From assembly GCF_014656075.1 (NCBI RefSeq), contig NZ_BNBS01000074.1, positions 1-41,289 on the forward strand: 41,289 bases of DNA, in the 5' to 3' direction. The notes beneath the pieces were generated by a model. That model was not told where the DNA came from. It saw only the letters and a program-made list of their open reading frames with translations, and searched no databases. A program made the translations under genes and the position numbers. Position 1 is the stretch's first letter; each line of letters opens with the position of its first letter. The stretch comes from Streptomyces hydrogenans (GTDB taxonomy: Bacteria > Actinomycetota > Actinomycetes > Streptomycetales > Streptomycetaceae). Of this stretch, positions 24,082 to 33,797 are shown one piece after another.

Positions 24082-24445
24082 GTCGGGTACAACGAGCCGG
24101 ATCCCCTCCGGGTTCCATTCCGGGGCAACTCAAATATTTTGCACGTACCCGTCAGTCGGTACCCAGGCGTCCGGAGCTGGTGCACAGCGGCGCATACGCC
24201 CCGGCGCGCGGTCATGTCACGCGCGCCGGAGCGGTGTGGGAGGGGACACTACCGGGCCGGTGCCCGAGTTCGGGCACCGGCCCCCTCCTCGACGGACCGG
24301 CGCTCGCGCCCCCTGCGCGCCGGGGCTCGCGCGGGGTGGCCCGAACTCGTCCGGAGTCGTCCGGCGCGAGCACTGGACGCCGGGCGCGAAGCGCAGTTCC
24401 CTGACTACGGGGGGCTGTCGTCCGGCACGGAATGGGGCCTGATCC
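24082..24445. other. Intergenic region between divergent genes, with AT-rich island
   Basis: 364 nt without a supported gene. An AT-rich island AAATATTTT at 24132-24140 stands out strongly in this G+C background and lies 50-60 nt before the SprT-like start, so a promoter there is likely. A 30-nt palindrome lies at 24254-24283, and a complementary 11-nt segment at 24339-24349. No convincing Shine-Dalgarno precedes the methyltransferase start. Confidence 0.55.
24254..24283. terminator. 30-nt palindrome upstream of the methyltransferase gene
   Basis: GGGCCGGTGCCCGA (24254-24267) and TCGGGCACCGGCCC (24270-24283) are exact complements with only 2 nt between them. Such a stem resembles a bidirectional Streptomyces terminator, yet here it lies between divergent genes, within the probable leader of the plus-strand gene. 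It could also be a protein-binding site. Confidence 0.6.
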
Positions 24446-25171
24446 ATGACACCTACGCTCGTCCCGCACCACCCCGCGCGCGACTGGGCCGAGATCCAGG
24501 AACGGATGCTCGTCCCGCTCTACGAGGCGGCCTACGCGCGCCTCGGCGTGGGCCCCGGCACCCGCCTGCTGGGCCTGGACTGCGGCACCGGCCTGGCCCT
24601 GCTGATGGCGGCGGCCCGCGGCGCCTCGGTCGCCGGGGCGGAGGGGGACCACGCGCGCGTGGAGCTGGCCAGGACCCGCCTCCCCGACGCCGTGACGGTC
24701 ACCCCGGACGTGCCGGCGGACGGTTCCTACGACGTGGTCACCGCCTTCCACGCGGCCGACCGCACCTCCTTCGGGCCGGCCGACCTCACCCGGGTGGCCC
24801 AATCGGGCGCGGCGGTCGTGCTGGCCGGCTGGGGGCCGCCGGAGCGGTGCGCGACGGAACCGCTGCTGCGGCTCGCGGACCGGCTCGCGGACCGGCGCCC
24901 CTCCCCCGGCACCGACCTGGGCGCGCTGGCGGTGCGGGCCGGGCTGCGGCCGGTCGGCGCGGGGCGGGTGGCCTGCCCCTTCGGCTACGCGGACGAGGCC
25001 AGCGCGGTGCGCGGGCTGCTGTCCACCGGCGTCTTCGACGCGGCCGTGCGGGCCACCGACCCGGCGCAGGTGGAGAAGGAGATCGAGGAGGCCCTGGCCC
25101 CGTACCGGCGCCCCGACGGCACGGTGTGGATGCCGAACGTCTTCCGGTACGTCGTCGCGCGCGTCGCGTAG
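24446..25171 (+). CDS. Class I SAM-dependent methyltransferase
   Basis: 241 residues. Motif I LLGLDCGTGLALLMAAA is the SAM-binding glycine loop, followed by an acidic residue after the second strand (AGAEGDHARVELAR) and the motif IV region GSYDVVTAFHAADRTSF. The rest is a helical C-terminal part without a recognised substrate domain; small-molecule methylation is as likely as any. ATG 24446 begins MTPTLVPHHPARDWAEIQ. It is divergent from the SprT-like gene and converges on ftsH, apparently transcribed alone. Confidence 0.85.
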   Translation: MTPTLVPHHPARDWAEIQERMLVPLYEAAYARLGVGPGTRLLGLDCGTGLALLMAAARGASVAGAEGDHARVELARTRLPDAVTVTPDVPADGSYDVVTAFHAADRTSFGPADLTRVAQSGAAVVLAGWGPPERCATEPLLRLADRLADRRPSPGTDLGALAVRAGLRPVGAGRVACPFGYADEASAVRGLLSTGVFDAAVRATDPAQVEKEIEEALAPYRRPDGTVWMPNVFRYVVARVA

Positions 25172-25180
25172 GAGAACGCG

Positions 25181-25196
25181 GGAGCCGTACGGCTCC
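25181..25196. terminator. Palindrome after the methyltransferase gene
   Basis: GGAGCCGTACGGCTCC is a perfect 16-nt palindrome starting 10 nt after the methyltransferase stop codon. It may help end transcription between the two convergent genes. Confidence 0.45.
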
Positions 25197-25342
25197 GGCG
25201 ACTGCCGTACGGACGCGGGCCGGGGCCGTACGGGCGTCCCCGCTCCCCCGGGAGACGTCCGCTCCCCGGCCCGTGCCCACGGGCCCCGGCCCGGGGACAC
25301 GGCCTCCCGGCCGGCGTCCGTACGGCTCAGGCCGCGCCCTTG

Positions 25343-25405
25343 CCGCTCGGGCCGCGTCCGTACCCGCTCGGGCCGCGTCCGTACCCGCTCGGGCCGCGTC
25401 CGTAC
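25343..25405. repeat. Three perfect 21-nt tandem repeats between convergent genes
   Basis: CCGCTCGGGCCGCGTCCGTAC occurs three times head to tail at 25343, 25364 and 25385, with a degenerate copy just upstream (about 25316-25342) and a partial one after. The array ends 4 nt before the ftsH stop codon. It is non-coding in every gene model I accept. Confidence 0.9.
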
Positions 25406-25408
25406 CGC

Positions 25409-27367
<1,959 letters not shown>

Positions 27368-27450
27368 TGGGCTCTCCTCGGGGCGGCAGTGGCCTCAGTA
27401 TCGAAGATCATGACAAATGCGGCACTACGGGTGGGCCGTGCGGACGAGAA

Positions 27451-27492
27451 AGGGCCCGGGCCGGTTTCGCCGCTGCGAAACCGACCCGGGCC
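27451..27492 (-). terminator. Terminator after ffh
   Basis: On the minus strand GGGCCCGGGTCGGTTTCGC, loop AGCG, GCGAAACCGGCCCGGGCCC forms a 19-bp stem with one mismatch or wobble, followed by TTTCTCG. It lies 45 nt past the ffh stop and 84 nt before the ftsH start. This is one of the clearest terminators in the window. Confidence 0.9.
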
Positions 27493-27536
27493 CCTCCGGT
27501 CTGCACCCGGTCCGCGCGGGGACGCGCGAGCGGGTG

Positions 27537-29090
27537 TCAGCCCATGAACTTCTTGAACTCGTCGGGCAGCTCGAAGTCCTGCGGGCCCTGGCCGGCGCCC
27601 GGCAGACCGAAGGCGCCGCCCTGCTGGGCCTGCTCCCGCTTCTCCTGGGCGGCCTGCTCGTCGGCCTTCCGCTTCATCGGGTTGCCGCTCTTGCGCTTGC
27701 CCTTGGCCTGCTTGACCTGCTTCTTCTGCCGACCGGGACCGCCGCCCATGCCCGGCATCCCGGGCATGCCGGGCAGGCCGCCGCCCTGGGCCATCCGGGA
27801 CATCATCTTGCGGGCCTCGAAGAACCGCTCGACCAGGCTCTTCACCGCGCTGACCTCGACGCCGGAGCCCTTGGCGATGCGGGCGCGACGGGAGCCGTTG
27901 ATGATCGTCGGGTCCTGGCGCTCGGCCGGGGTCATCGACTTGATGACGGCGGCGGTGCGGTCCACCTCGCGCTCGTCGATGTTGGCGATCTGCTCCTTCA
28001 TCTGGCCCATGCCGGGCAGCATGCCGAGGAGCTTGGAGATGGAGCCCATCTTGCGGACCTGCTCCATCTGGGCGAGGAAGTCGTCCAGGGTGAAGTCCTG
28101 GCCCTTCTTCGACGCGAGCTTCGAGGCCATCTTGGCGGCCTCTTCCTCGTCGAAGGTCTGCTGGGCCTTCTCGATGAGCGACAGCATGTCGCCCATGCCG
28201 AGGATGCGGGACGCCATGCGGTCCGGGTGGAACGCGTCGAAGTCGTCCAGCTTCTCGCCGTTGGAGGCGAACATGATCTGCTTGCCGGTGACGTGCGCGA
28301 TGGAGAGCGCGGCACCACCGCGGGCGTCGCCGTCGAGCTTGGAGAGCACGACGCCGTCGAAGCCGACGCCGTCGCGGAAGGCCTCGGCGGTGTTGACCGC
28401 GTCCTGACCGATCATGGCGTCGACGACGAAGAGGATCTCGTCGGGGCTGACGGCGTCGCGGATGTCCGCGGCCTGCTGCATCAGCTCCTGGTCGATGCCG
28501 AGGCGGCCGGCGGTGTCGACGATGACGACGTCGAAGACCTTGGAGCGCGCGTACTCGATCGAGTCCTTGGCGACCTGGACCGGGTCGCCGACGCCGTTGC
28601 CCGGCTGCGGGCCGTAGAAGGCGACGCCCGCGCGGTCGGCGACGACCGAGAGCTGGTTGACGGCGTTGGGGCGCTGGAGGTCACAGGCGACGAGCAGCGG
28701 CGAGTGCCCCTGACCCTTCAGCCAGAGGCCGAGCTTTCCGGCGAGGGTGGTCTTACCGGCACCCTGGAGACCGGCGAGCATGATCACGGTCGGCGCGGTC
28801 TTGGCGAACCGCAGCCGCCGGGTCTCGCCGCCGAGGATCGACACCAGCTCGTCGTTGACGATCTTGATGACCTGCTGGGAGGGGTTCAGCGCCTTGGAGA
28901 CCTCGGCGCCGAGGGCCCGCTCCTTGACGTTCTTGATGAACGCGCGGACGACGGGCAGGGCGACGTCGGCCTCGAGGAGGGCGATACGGATTTCCCGGGC
29001 CGCGCTGTCGATGTCCTGCTCGGAGAGGCGGCCTTTGCCCCGGAGGGACTTGAAAGTCGCGCTGAGGCGGTCGGAAAGCGTATCGAACAC
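27537..29090 (-). CDS. ffh: Signal recognition particle protein Ffh (SRP54)
   Basis: 517 residues. N domain from VFDTLSDRLSATFKSLRGKG, G domain with MLAGLQGAGKTTLAGKLG, VIVDTAGRLGID and SKLDGDARGGAAL, then the Met-rich M domain that binds 4.5S RNA and signal sequences (KLLGMLPGMGQMK, MTPAERQDP). A Gly/Pro/Met stretch and a basic Lys-rich tail close the protein. It targets nascent membrane and secreted proteins to FtsY. GTG 29090 matches the usual MFDTLSDRL start; the in-frame ATG at 29129 would add 13 unsupported residues. Confidence 0.96.
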   Translation of the reverse strand: MFDTLSDRLSATFKSLRGKGRLSEQDIDSAAREIRIALLEADVALPVVRAFIKNVKERALGAEVSKALNPSQQVIKIVNDELVSILGGETRRLRFAKTAPTVIMLAGLQGAGKTTLAGKLGLWLKGQGHSPLLVACDLQRPNAVNQLSVVADRAGVAFYGPQPGNGVGDPVQVAKDSIEYARSKVFDVVIVDTAGRLGIDQELMQQAADIRDAVSPDEILFVVDAMIGQDAVNTAEAFRDGVGFDGVVLSKLDGDARGGAALSIAHVTGKQIMFASNGEKLDDFDAFHPDRMASRILGMGDMLSLIEKAQQTFDEEEAAKMASKLASKKGQDFTLDDFLAQMEQVRKMGSISKLLGMLPGMGQMKEQIANIDEREVDRTAAVIKSMTPAERQDPTIINGSRRARIAKGSGVEVSAVKSLVERFFEARKMMSRMAQGGGLPGMPGMPGMGGGPGRQKKQVKQAKGKRKSGNPMKRKADEQAAQEKREQAQQGGAFGLPGAGQGPQDFELPDEFKKFMG

Positions 29091-29159
29091 GGTGGTCGCG
29101 ATCCTCGGGTCGGGGCGGATGGTCGCCACCCAGGGTATCCGGAGCCGGGCGGGCCCTGT

Positions 29160-29186
29160 CCTCTCCGGTCGGATCGGCCGGAGAGG
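29160..29186 (-). terminator. Hairpin after glnD
   Basis: CCTCTCCGGTCG (29160-29171), loop GAT, CGGCCGGAGAGG (29175-29186) form a 12-bp stem with one wobble. It starts right after the glnD stop and upstream of ffh, so it should end the amtB-glnK-glnD transcript. Confidence 0.75.
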
Positions 29187-29192
29187 CCCTGC

Positions 29193-31685
29193 TCACCCCA
29201 GCGCCGCCTCCAGCGTCCGGGCCAGGTCGACGGCCTCCTCGTCCGGGAGGAGGGAGCCGTCCGGACGGGTCACGTAGAGGGTGTCGACGGCGTTGGCGCC
29301 GAGGGTGGAGACGTGGGCGCTGCGGACGCGTACGGCCGCTCCCTCCAGGGCGCGGCCGATCCGGTGCAGCAGGCCGGGGGCGTCCTGGGCGCGGACCTCC
29401 AGGACGGTGGCGAGGCGGGATTCGGCGGGGGCGACGGTGACGCGGGGCGGCGGGGCCTGGACGCCGCGGCGGCGCGGGTAGGCGGCCTCGCGTTCGGCGA
29501 GGCGGGCGGGGATGTCGAGGGTGCCGTCGAGGGCGCGCAGCAGGTCGGCACGGAGCCGGTGGCCCTGGGGCAGGGAGCCGTACTCGGCGGCGACCCGCCA
29601 GTCGAGGACGAGGACGGAGCCGGGGCCGGGGCCCAGTTCGGCGGGGAGTTCCACGGCGCGCAGGTCGGCGGCGCGGACGGTGAGCCGGTGGAGGGCGAGG
29701 ACGCCGGCGACGGCGGGCAGCACGCCGGGCTGGTCGGGCAGGGCGATGACGAGTTCGACGCCGACGGGTTCGGGCTCGTCCGGGTCGAGGGGCTGTTCGC
29801 CCTGGGTGTGGAGGGCGAGGACGGGTTCGCCGGTGCGCAGGGCCTCGACGGCGAGGCGTTCCTGTTCGGCGCTGGGGGCGGCGGCCTCCGGGTCGGGCAG
29901 CGGCTCTCCGGCGAGGACGCCGGTGACGCGTTTGACGAGGTCGGCGACGAGGGAGGCGCGCCAGGCGGACCAGGCGGCGGGTCCGGTGGCCAGGGCGTCG
30001 GCCTCGGTGAGGGCGTGGAGGAGTTCGAGGGTGCCGACGGTGCCGACGGCGGCGGCGACGGACTCGACCGTGGCGGGGTCGTCGAGGTCGCGGCGGGTGG
30101 CGGTCTCGACGAGGAGCAGGTGGTGGCGGACGACGGTGGCGACGGTGGCGGTGTCGGTGCGGTCGAAGCCGATGCGGGCGGCGAGGTCGCGGGCGATGGT
30201 CTCGCCGGCGACGGAGTGGTCGCCGGGCCAGCCCTTGCCGATGTCGTGGAGGAGGGCGGCGACGAGGAGGAGGTCGGGGCGGCCGACGCGGCGGGTGAGG
30301 GAGGCGGCGCGGACGGCGGTCTCGACGAGGTGGCGGTCGACGGTCCAGGTGTGGACGGGGTTGCGCTGGGGGCGGTGGCGGACGCGCTCCCAGTCGGGCA
30401 GCAGGCGGGTGACGAGTCCCTCGGCCTCCAGGGCCTCCCAGACGGGGACGGCGGGGGCGCCGGCGCCGAGGAGGGTGACGAGGGCCTCGCGGGCCTCGGC
30501 GGGCCAGGGCACGGGCAGCGCCTTGGCGGTGGCGGCGAGGCGGCGGACGGCGTGCGGGGAGAGCGGCAGGCCGTGCTGGGCGGCCGCGGCGGCGGCGCGG
30601 AGCGGGAGGGCGGGGTCGCGTTCGGGCCGTGCCGAGAGGGCCAGGACGGCCTCGCCGTCCATCTCGACGACGCCCTCGGCGAGCGGGGTGCGCTCGACGG
30701 GCTGCTTCCGCTCGCCGGCGCGGCCGCCGAGGAGGGTGCGGAGCCGGGGGCGGGCGGAGCGGGCCTTGAGGACGCGGCCGACCTCGCGCCAGGTGACGTC
30801 GGAGGCGTACGTGACGATGCCGGCGGCCTCGTACACCTCGCGGAGCAGGGTGTCGGCGTCGAGGAGGCCGAGTTCGGCGGCGACGGCGTCCTGTTCCTGG
30901 AGGGCGAGGCGGTCGGTGGCGCGGCCGGTGGCGAGGTGGAGGGCGTCGCGGGCGTCGAGGAGGCGGCGGCGGGCGGTGTCGAGGCCGTCGCGGGGGGCGT
31001 CGGCGAGCCAGGAGGCGGCGACGGCGCGCAGGGCCTGGGCGTCGCGGAGGCCGCCGCGGGCCTCCTTGAGGTCGGGTTCGAGGAGGAAGCGGAGTTCGCC
31101 GGCGCGTTCGGCGCGGTCGCGGCAGAGTTCGGCGAGTTCGGGGAGGCGGCGGACGGCCTGGTTGCGCCAGTCGGCGAGGACGGTGGAGCGCAGGGCGGCG
31201 GCGAGGGCGGTGTCCCCGGCGAGCGGCCGGGCGTCGAGGAGGCCGAGCTGGACCTTGAGGTCCTCGGCGGCGGTGGCGCGGGCCTGGGCGGGGGTGCGGA
31301 CCGAGTGGTCGAGGGCGATCCCGAGGTCCCAGACGGGGTACCAGAGGCGGTCGGCGAGGGCGGCGACGGCTTCCTGGGGGGCGCTGCCGTCGTGCAGCAG
31401 GAGGAGGTCGAGGTCGCTGCGCGGGGAGAGCTCGGCGCGGCCGTAGCCGCCGACGGCGACGAGGGCGACCCCCTTGGGCGGTGCGGCGGCGGCGAAGAGG
31501 GCGGCGAGCCACTCGTCGGTGAGGCGGGCGAGGGCGGTGCGGCGCTCGGGGCCGGACGGCGGCTTCTCCTGGAGGAGCCGCAGCCGGGCCGCCGCGTAGC
31601 CTCCCCCGACCTCTCGGCCCCGCTCGACCGGGGGGGAGCCCCACTCCTGGCCTTCGGTCGCGTCCTGCGGTTCGAGGGTGGTCAC
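29193..31685 (-). CDS. glnD: PII nucleotidyltransferase GlnD
   Basis: 830 residues. The nucleotidyltransferase motif VGGYGRAELSPRSDLDLLLL lies near residue 75. A central helical region is followed by the HD domain (VAALLHDIGKGWPGDHS) and two C-terminal ACT domains (around VELVIALPDQPGVLPAVAGV and LEVRAQDAPGLLHRIG). In enteric bacteria GlnD uridylylates PII; in Streptomyces it was reported to adenylylate GlnK on Tyr51. GTG 31685 has AAGGAG before it. It is the last gene of the amtB-glnK-glnD operon, 72 nt after glnK with a hairpin between. Confidence 0.95.
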   Translation of the reverse strand: MTTLEPQDATEGQEWGSPPVERGREVGGGYAAARLRLLQEKPPSGPERRTALARLTDEWLAALFAAAAPPKGVALVAVGGYGRAELSPRSDLDLLLLHDGSAPQEAVAALADRLWYPVWDLGIALDHSVRTPAQARATAAEDLKVQLGLLDARPLAGDTALAAALRSTVLADWRNQAVRRLPELAELCRDRAERAGELRFLLEPDLKEARGGLRDAQALRAVAASWLADAPRDGLDTARRRLLDARDALHLATGRATDRLALQEQDAVAAELGLLDADTLLREVYEAAGIVTYASDVTWREVGRVLKARSARPRLRTLLGGRAGERKQPVERTPLAEGVVEMDGEAVLALSARPERDPALPLRAAAAAAQHGLPLSPHAVRRLAATAKALPVPWPAEAREALVTLLGAGAPAVPVWEALEAEGLVTRLLPDWERVRHRPQRNPVHTWTVDRHLVETAVRAASLTRRVGRPDLLLVAALLHDIGKGWPGDHSVAGETIARDLAARIGFDRTDTATVATVVRHHLLLVETATRRDLDDPATVESVAAAVGTVGTLELLHALTEADALATGPAAWSAWRASLVADLVKRVTGVLAGEPLPDPEAAAPSAEQERLAVEALRTGEPVLALHTQGEQPLDPDEPEPVGVELVIALPDQPGVLPAVAGVLALHRLTVRAADLRAVELPAELGPGPGSVLVLDWRVAAEYGSLPQGHRLRADLLRALDGTLDIPARLAEREAAYPRRRGVQAPPPRVTVAPAESRLATVLEVRAQDAPGLLHRIGRALEGAAVRVRSAHVSTLGANAVDTLYVTRPDGSLLPDEEAVDLARTLEAALG

Positions 31686-31718
31686 CGGCGGCTCCTTCTG
31701 TGCGGCGGGGGTGCGGAA

Positions 31719-31753
31719 ACGGCCCGGCGGACCGGTGGGGTCCGTCGGGCCGT
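31719..31753 (-). terminator. Hairpin between glnK and glnD (attenuator)
   Basis: ACGGCCCGGCGGACC (31719-31733), loop GGTGG, GGTCCGTCGGGCCGT (31739-31753) form a 15-bp stem with one G-T pair, starting 5 nt past the glnK stop. In an operon where glnK should be abundant and glnD scarce, it probably reduces read-through or protects the glnK mRNA 3' end. Confidence 0.7.
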
Positions 31754-31757
31754 GCTC

Positions 31758-32096
31758 CTAGAGGGCGTCCGGTCCGCGCTCGCCCGTGCGGACGCGGACG
31801 GCGGTCTCGACCGGGACGCTCCAGACCTTTCCGTCACCGATCTTGCCGGTGCGGGCGGCCTTCACGACGACGTCGATGAGCTGTTCGGCGTCCTCGTCCT
31901 CGACCAGCACCTCGATGCGGATCTTGGGGACGAGGTCGACGGTGTACTCGGCTCCGCGGTAGACCTCGGTGTGGCCGCGCTGGCGTCCGTACCCGCTGGC
32001 CTCGGTGACGGTGAGGCCGTGGACCCCGAAGGCCTGGAGGGCCTCCTTGATCTCGTCGAGCCGGTGCGGCTTCACGACCGCGGTGATGAGCTTCAT
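31758..32096 (-). CDS. glnK: Nitrogen regulatory protein PII (GlnK)
   Basis: 112 residues, the standard PII length. MKLITAVVKPHRLDEIKEAL begins the fold; the T-loop GYGRQRGHTEVYRGAEY places the modifiable tyrosine at residue 51; KIGDGKVWSVPVETAVRVRT holds the ATP-binding C-loop. It senses ATP/ADP and 2-oxoglutarate and can block AmtB. The ATG overlaps the amtB stop as ATGA, so the pair is coupled. A longer open frame upstream is antisense noise of amtB. Confidence 0.97.
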   Translation of the reverse strand: MKLITAVVKPHRLDEIKEALQAFGVHGLTVTEASGYGRQRGHTEVYRGAEYTVDLVPKIRIEVLVEDEDAEQLIDVVVKAARTGKIGDGKVWSVPVETAVRVRTGERGPDAL

Positions 32097-33439
32097 GCGT
32101 CCACCTTCTTGTTCTCCGTGACAACCGGCGCGGCGACGGCGGTGCTGCGCCCGGAGGCGCCGCCGCCGGCTCCGCTGAAGTCGTAGGCGGTCTCGGCGTG
32201 CTCGACCTGGTCGATGCCGGAGACCTCGTCGTCCTCGCTGACCCGCATGCCCATGGTCTTGTCGATGACGAGGGCGAGGATCGCGGAGACGACCAGGGAG
32301 TAGGCGAGGACGGCGAAGACGCCGACGGCCTGCTTGCCGAGCTGCTCCAGGCCGCCGCCGTAGAAGAGGCCCTTGGCCTCGGACTGGACGCCGCCGGTGG
32401 CGAAGAAGCCGACGAGGAGGGAGCCGATGACACCGCCGACGAGGTGGACGCCGACGACGTCGAGGGAGTCGTCGTAGCCGAACTTGTACTTGAGGCCGAC
32501 GGCCATGGCGCAGACGAGGCCGGCGACGGCGCCGATGGCGATGGCGCCGAGCGGGGAGCAGGAGCCGCCGGAGGGGGTGATGGCGACGAGGCCGGCGACG
32601 GCGCCGGAGGCGGCGCCGAGGGTGGTGAAGGAGCCGTGGCGGAGCTTCTCGTAGGCGAGCCAGGCGAGCATGGCGGCGCCGGTGGCGACCTGGGTGTTGA
32701 CGAACATCACGGCGCCGACGCCGTCGTCGTTGCCGAGCCACGAGCCGGCGTTGAAGCCGAACCAGCCGAACCAGAGGAGGCCGGCGCCGAGCATGACCAG
32801 CGGGAGGCTGTGCGGGCGCATCGGGTCCTTCTTGAAGCCGACGCGCTTGCCGATGACGAGGATGACGCCGAGGGCGGCCGCGCCGGCGTTGATGTGGACG
32901 GCCGTGCCGCCGGCGAAGTCGATGACGCCCATCTCGAAGAGCCAGCCGCCGGCGCCCCAGACCCAGTGGGCGACGGGGAAGTAGACGACCGTGACCCAGA
33001 GGGTGATGAAGAGGGCCCAGGCGGTGAACTTGACCCGGTCGGCGAGGGCGCCGCTGATCAGGGCGGGGGTGAGGATGGCGAACATCAGCTGGAAGACGGC
33101 GAAGACGTACACCGGGATGGTGTAGCCGTCCCAGAGTTCGGTGACGCCGATGCCGCTGAGGCCGAGGTAGTCGGAGGACCAGCCGACGAGGCCGCCGGAG
33201 TCGGTGCCGAAGGCGAGGCTGAAGCCGTAGAGCACCCACAGGACCGTGACGATCCCGAGGCTGATGAAGCTCATCATCAGCATGTTGAGGGTGGACTTGA
33301 CGCGGACCATGCCTCCGTAGAAGAAGGCCAGGGCCGGGGTCATCAGCATGACCAGGGCGGAGCAGATGAGCATGAACCCGGTGTTGGCGGCGGACAGCTC
33401 GGGGGCGTCTGCTGCCAGGGTCGTGATGGCTGGTGCCAT
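32093..33439 (-). CDS. amtB: Ammonium transporter AmtB
   Basis: 448 residues with about eleven membrane segments. FFYGGMVRVKSTLNMLMMSF begins the conserved core; VHINAG and VVGVHLVGG carry the paired pore histidines; GGWLFEMGVIDFAGGTAVH is the family signature. The C-terminal ~50 residues are cytoplasmic and end in a Gly/Ser/Ala stretch. ATG 33439 has GAGGAG upstream. It is the first gene of the amtB-glnK-glnD operon, and a GlnR box lies about 100-140 nt upstream. Confidence 0.97.
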   Translation of the reverse strand: MAPAITTLAADAPELSAANTGFMLICSALVMLMTPALAFFYGGMVRVKSTLNMLMMSFISLGIVTVLWVLYGFSLAFGTDSGGLVGWSSDYLGLSGIGVTELWDGYTIPVYVFAVFQLMFAILTPALISGALADRVKFTAWALFITLWVTVVYFPVAHWVWGAGGWLFEMGVIDFAGGTAVHINAGAAALGVILVIGKRVGFKKDPMRPHSLPLVMLGAGLLWFGWFGFNAGSWLGNDDGVGAVMFVNTQVATGAAMLAWLAYEKLRHGSFTTLGAASGAVAGLVAITPSGGSCSPLGAIAIGAVAGLVCAMAVGLKYKFGYDDSLDVVGVHLVGGVIGSLLVGFFATGGVQSEAKGLFYGGGLEQLGKQAVGVFAVLAYSLVVSAILALVIDKTMGMRVSEDDEVSGIDQVEHAETAYDFSGAGGGASGRSTAVAAPVVTENKKVDA

Positions 33440-33797
33440 CGGCGTCTCCTCGTCGTCGGATGCGGCCTGTGCGGGGCGGGGCCGGCGGTGAGCGGCGGCC
33501 TGAGGGGTGGCCGGTTATGGGCCAGAGATTCGCGCAGCGCGGTTTCCGACGATGCCGCTCGATGTTTCGGGGCAGTGACGAAGGGAGGGGGCGTGTTACG
33601 TGACCGTGAACACCCGGGTCACGGGGAGGTAACGGGCGTACGCTCCCGGCTCGGGCCGCCGGGGGCGGGGCGGGGGCCGGGACGCGGACCGGCCGCGCCG
33701 GCGTCCGTGTGACCTGTGCGGCGGGGGAGCCGAGTCGGGCAGTACGGGACGTCCGGCGCGGCCGGGGTCGTGGGGCTCGCGGGAGCCGGCGGGGCGG
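33440..33797. other. Intergenic region upstream of amtB and downstream of nsdA
   Basis: 358 nt without a supported gene. It holds the amtB leader, a possible -10 (CATAAC on the minus strand, around 33514-33519), the GlnR box, and a G/C-rich stretch past the nsdA stop with only short, imperfect hairpins. Confidence 0.6.
33542..33579 (-). promoter_or_regulatory. GlnR binding site of the amtB promoter
   Basis: On the minus strand GTCAC-6 nt-GAAAC-6 nt-CGGCA-6 nt-GAAAC matches the GlnR box gTnAC-n6-GaAAc repeated with a 22-bp period; only the second a-site (CGGCA) is weak. The downstream GAAAC falls near the expected -35 region of amtB. GlnR activates amtB-glnK-glnD under nitrogen limitation in Streptomyces. 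Confidence 0.8.

Noticed and set aside
25343..25405. CRISPR array
   Set aside because: The copies are directly adjacent with no unique spacers, the unit is only 21 nt, and there are no cas genes.
27417..32186. 1589-residue plus-strand open frame
   Set aside because: It runs antisense to ffh and glnD, whose proteins are unmistakable. High G+C creates such long shadow frames; its product is a low-complexity Gly/Asp/Val sequence without domains.
31758..33239. Longer start for glnK, giving a 493-residue protein
   Set aside because: The extra part is the wrong frame of amtB. The 112-residue PII with ATGA overlap is complete.
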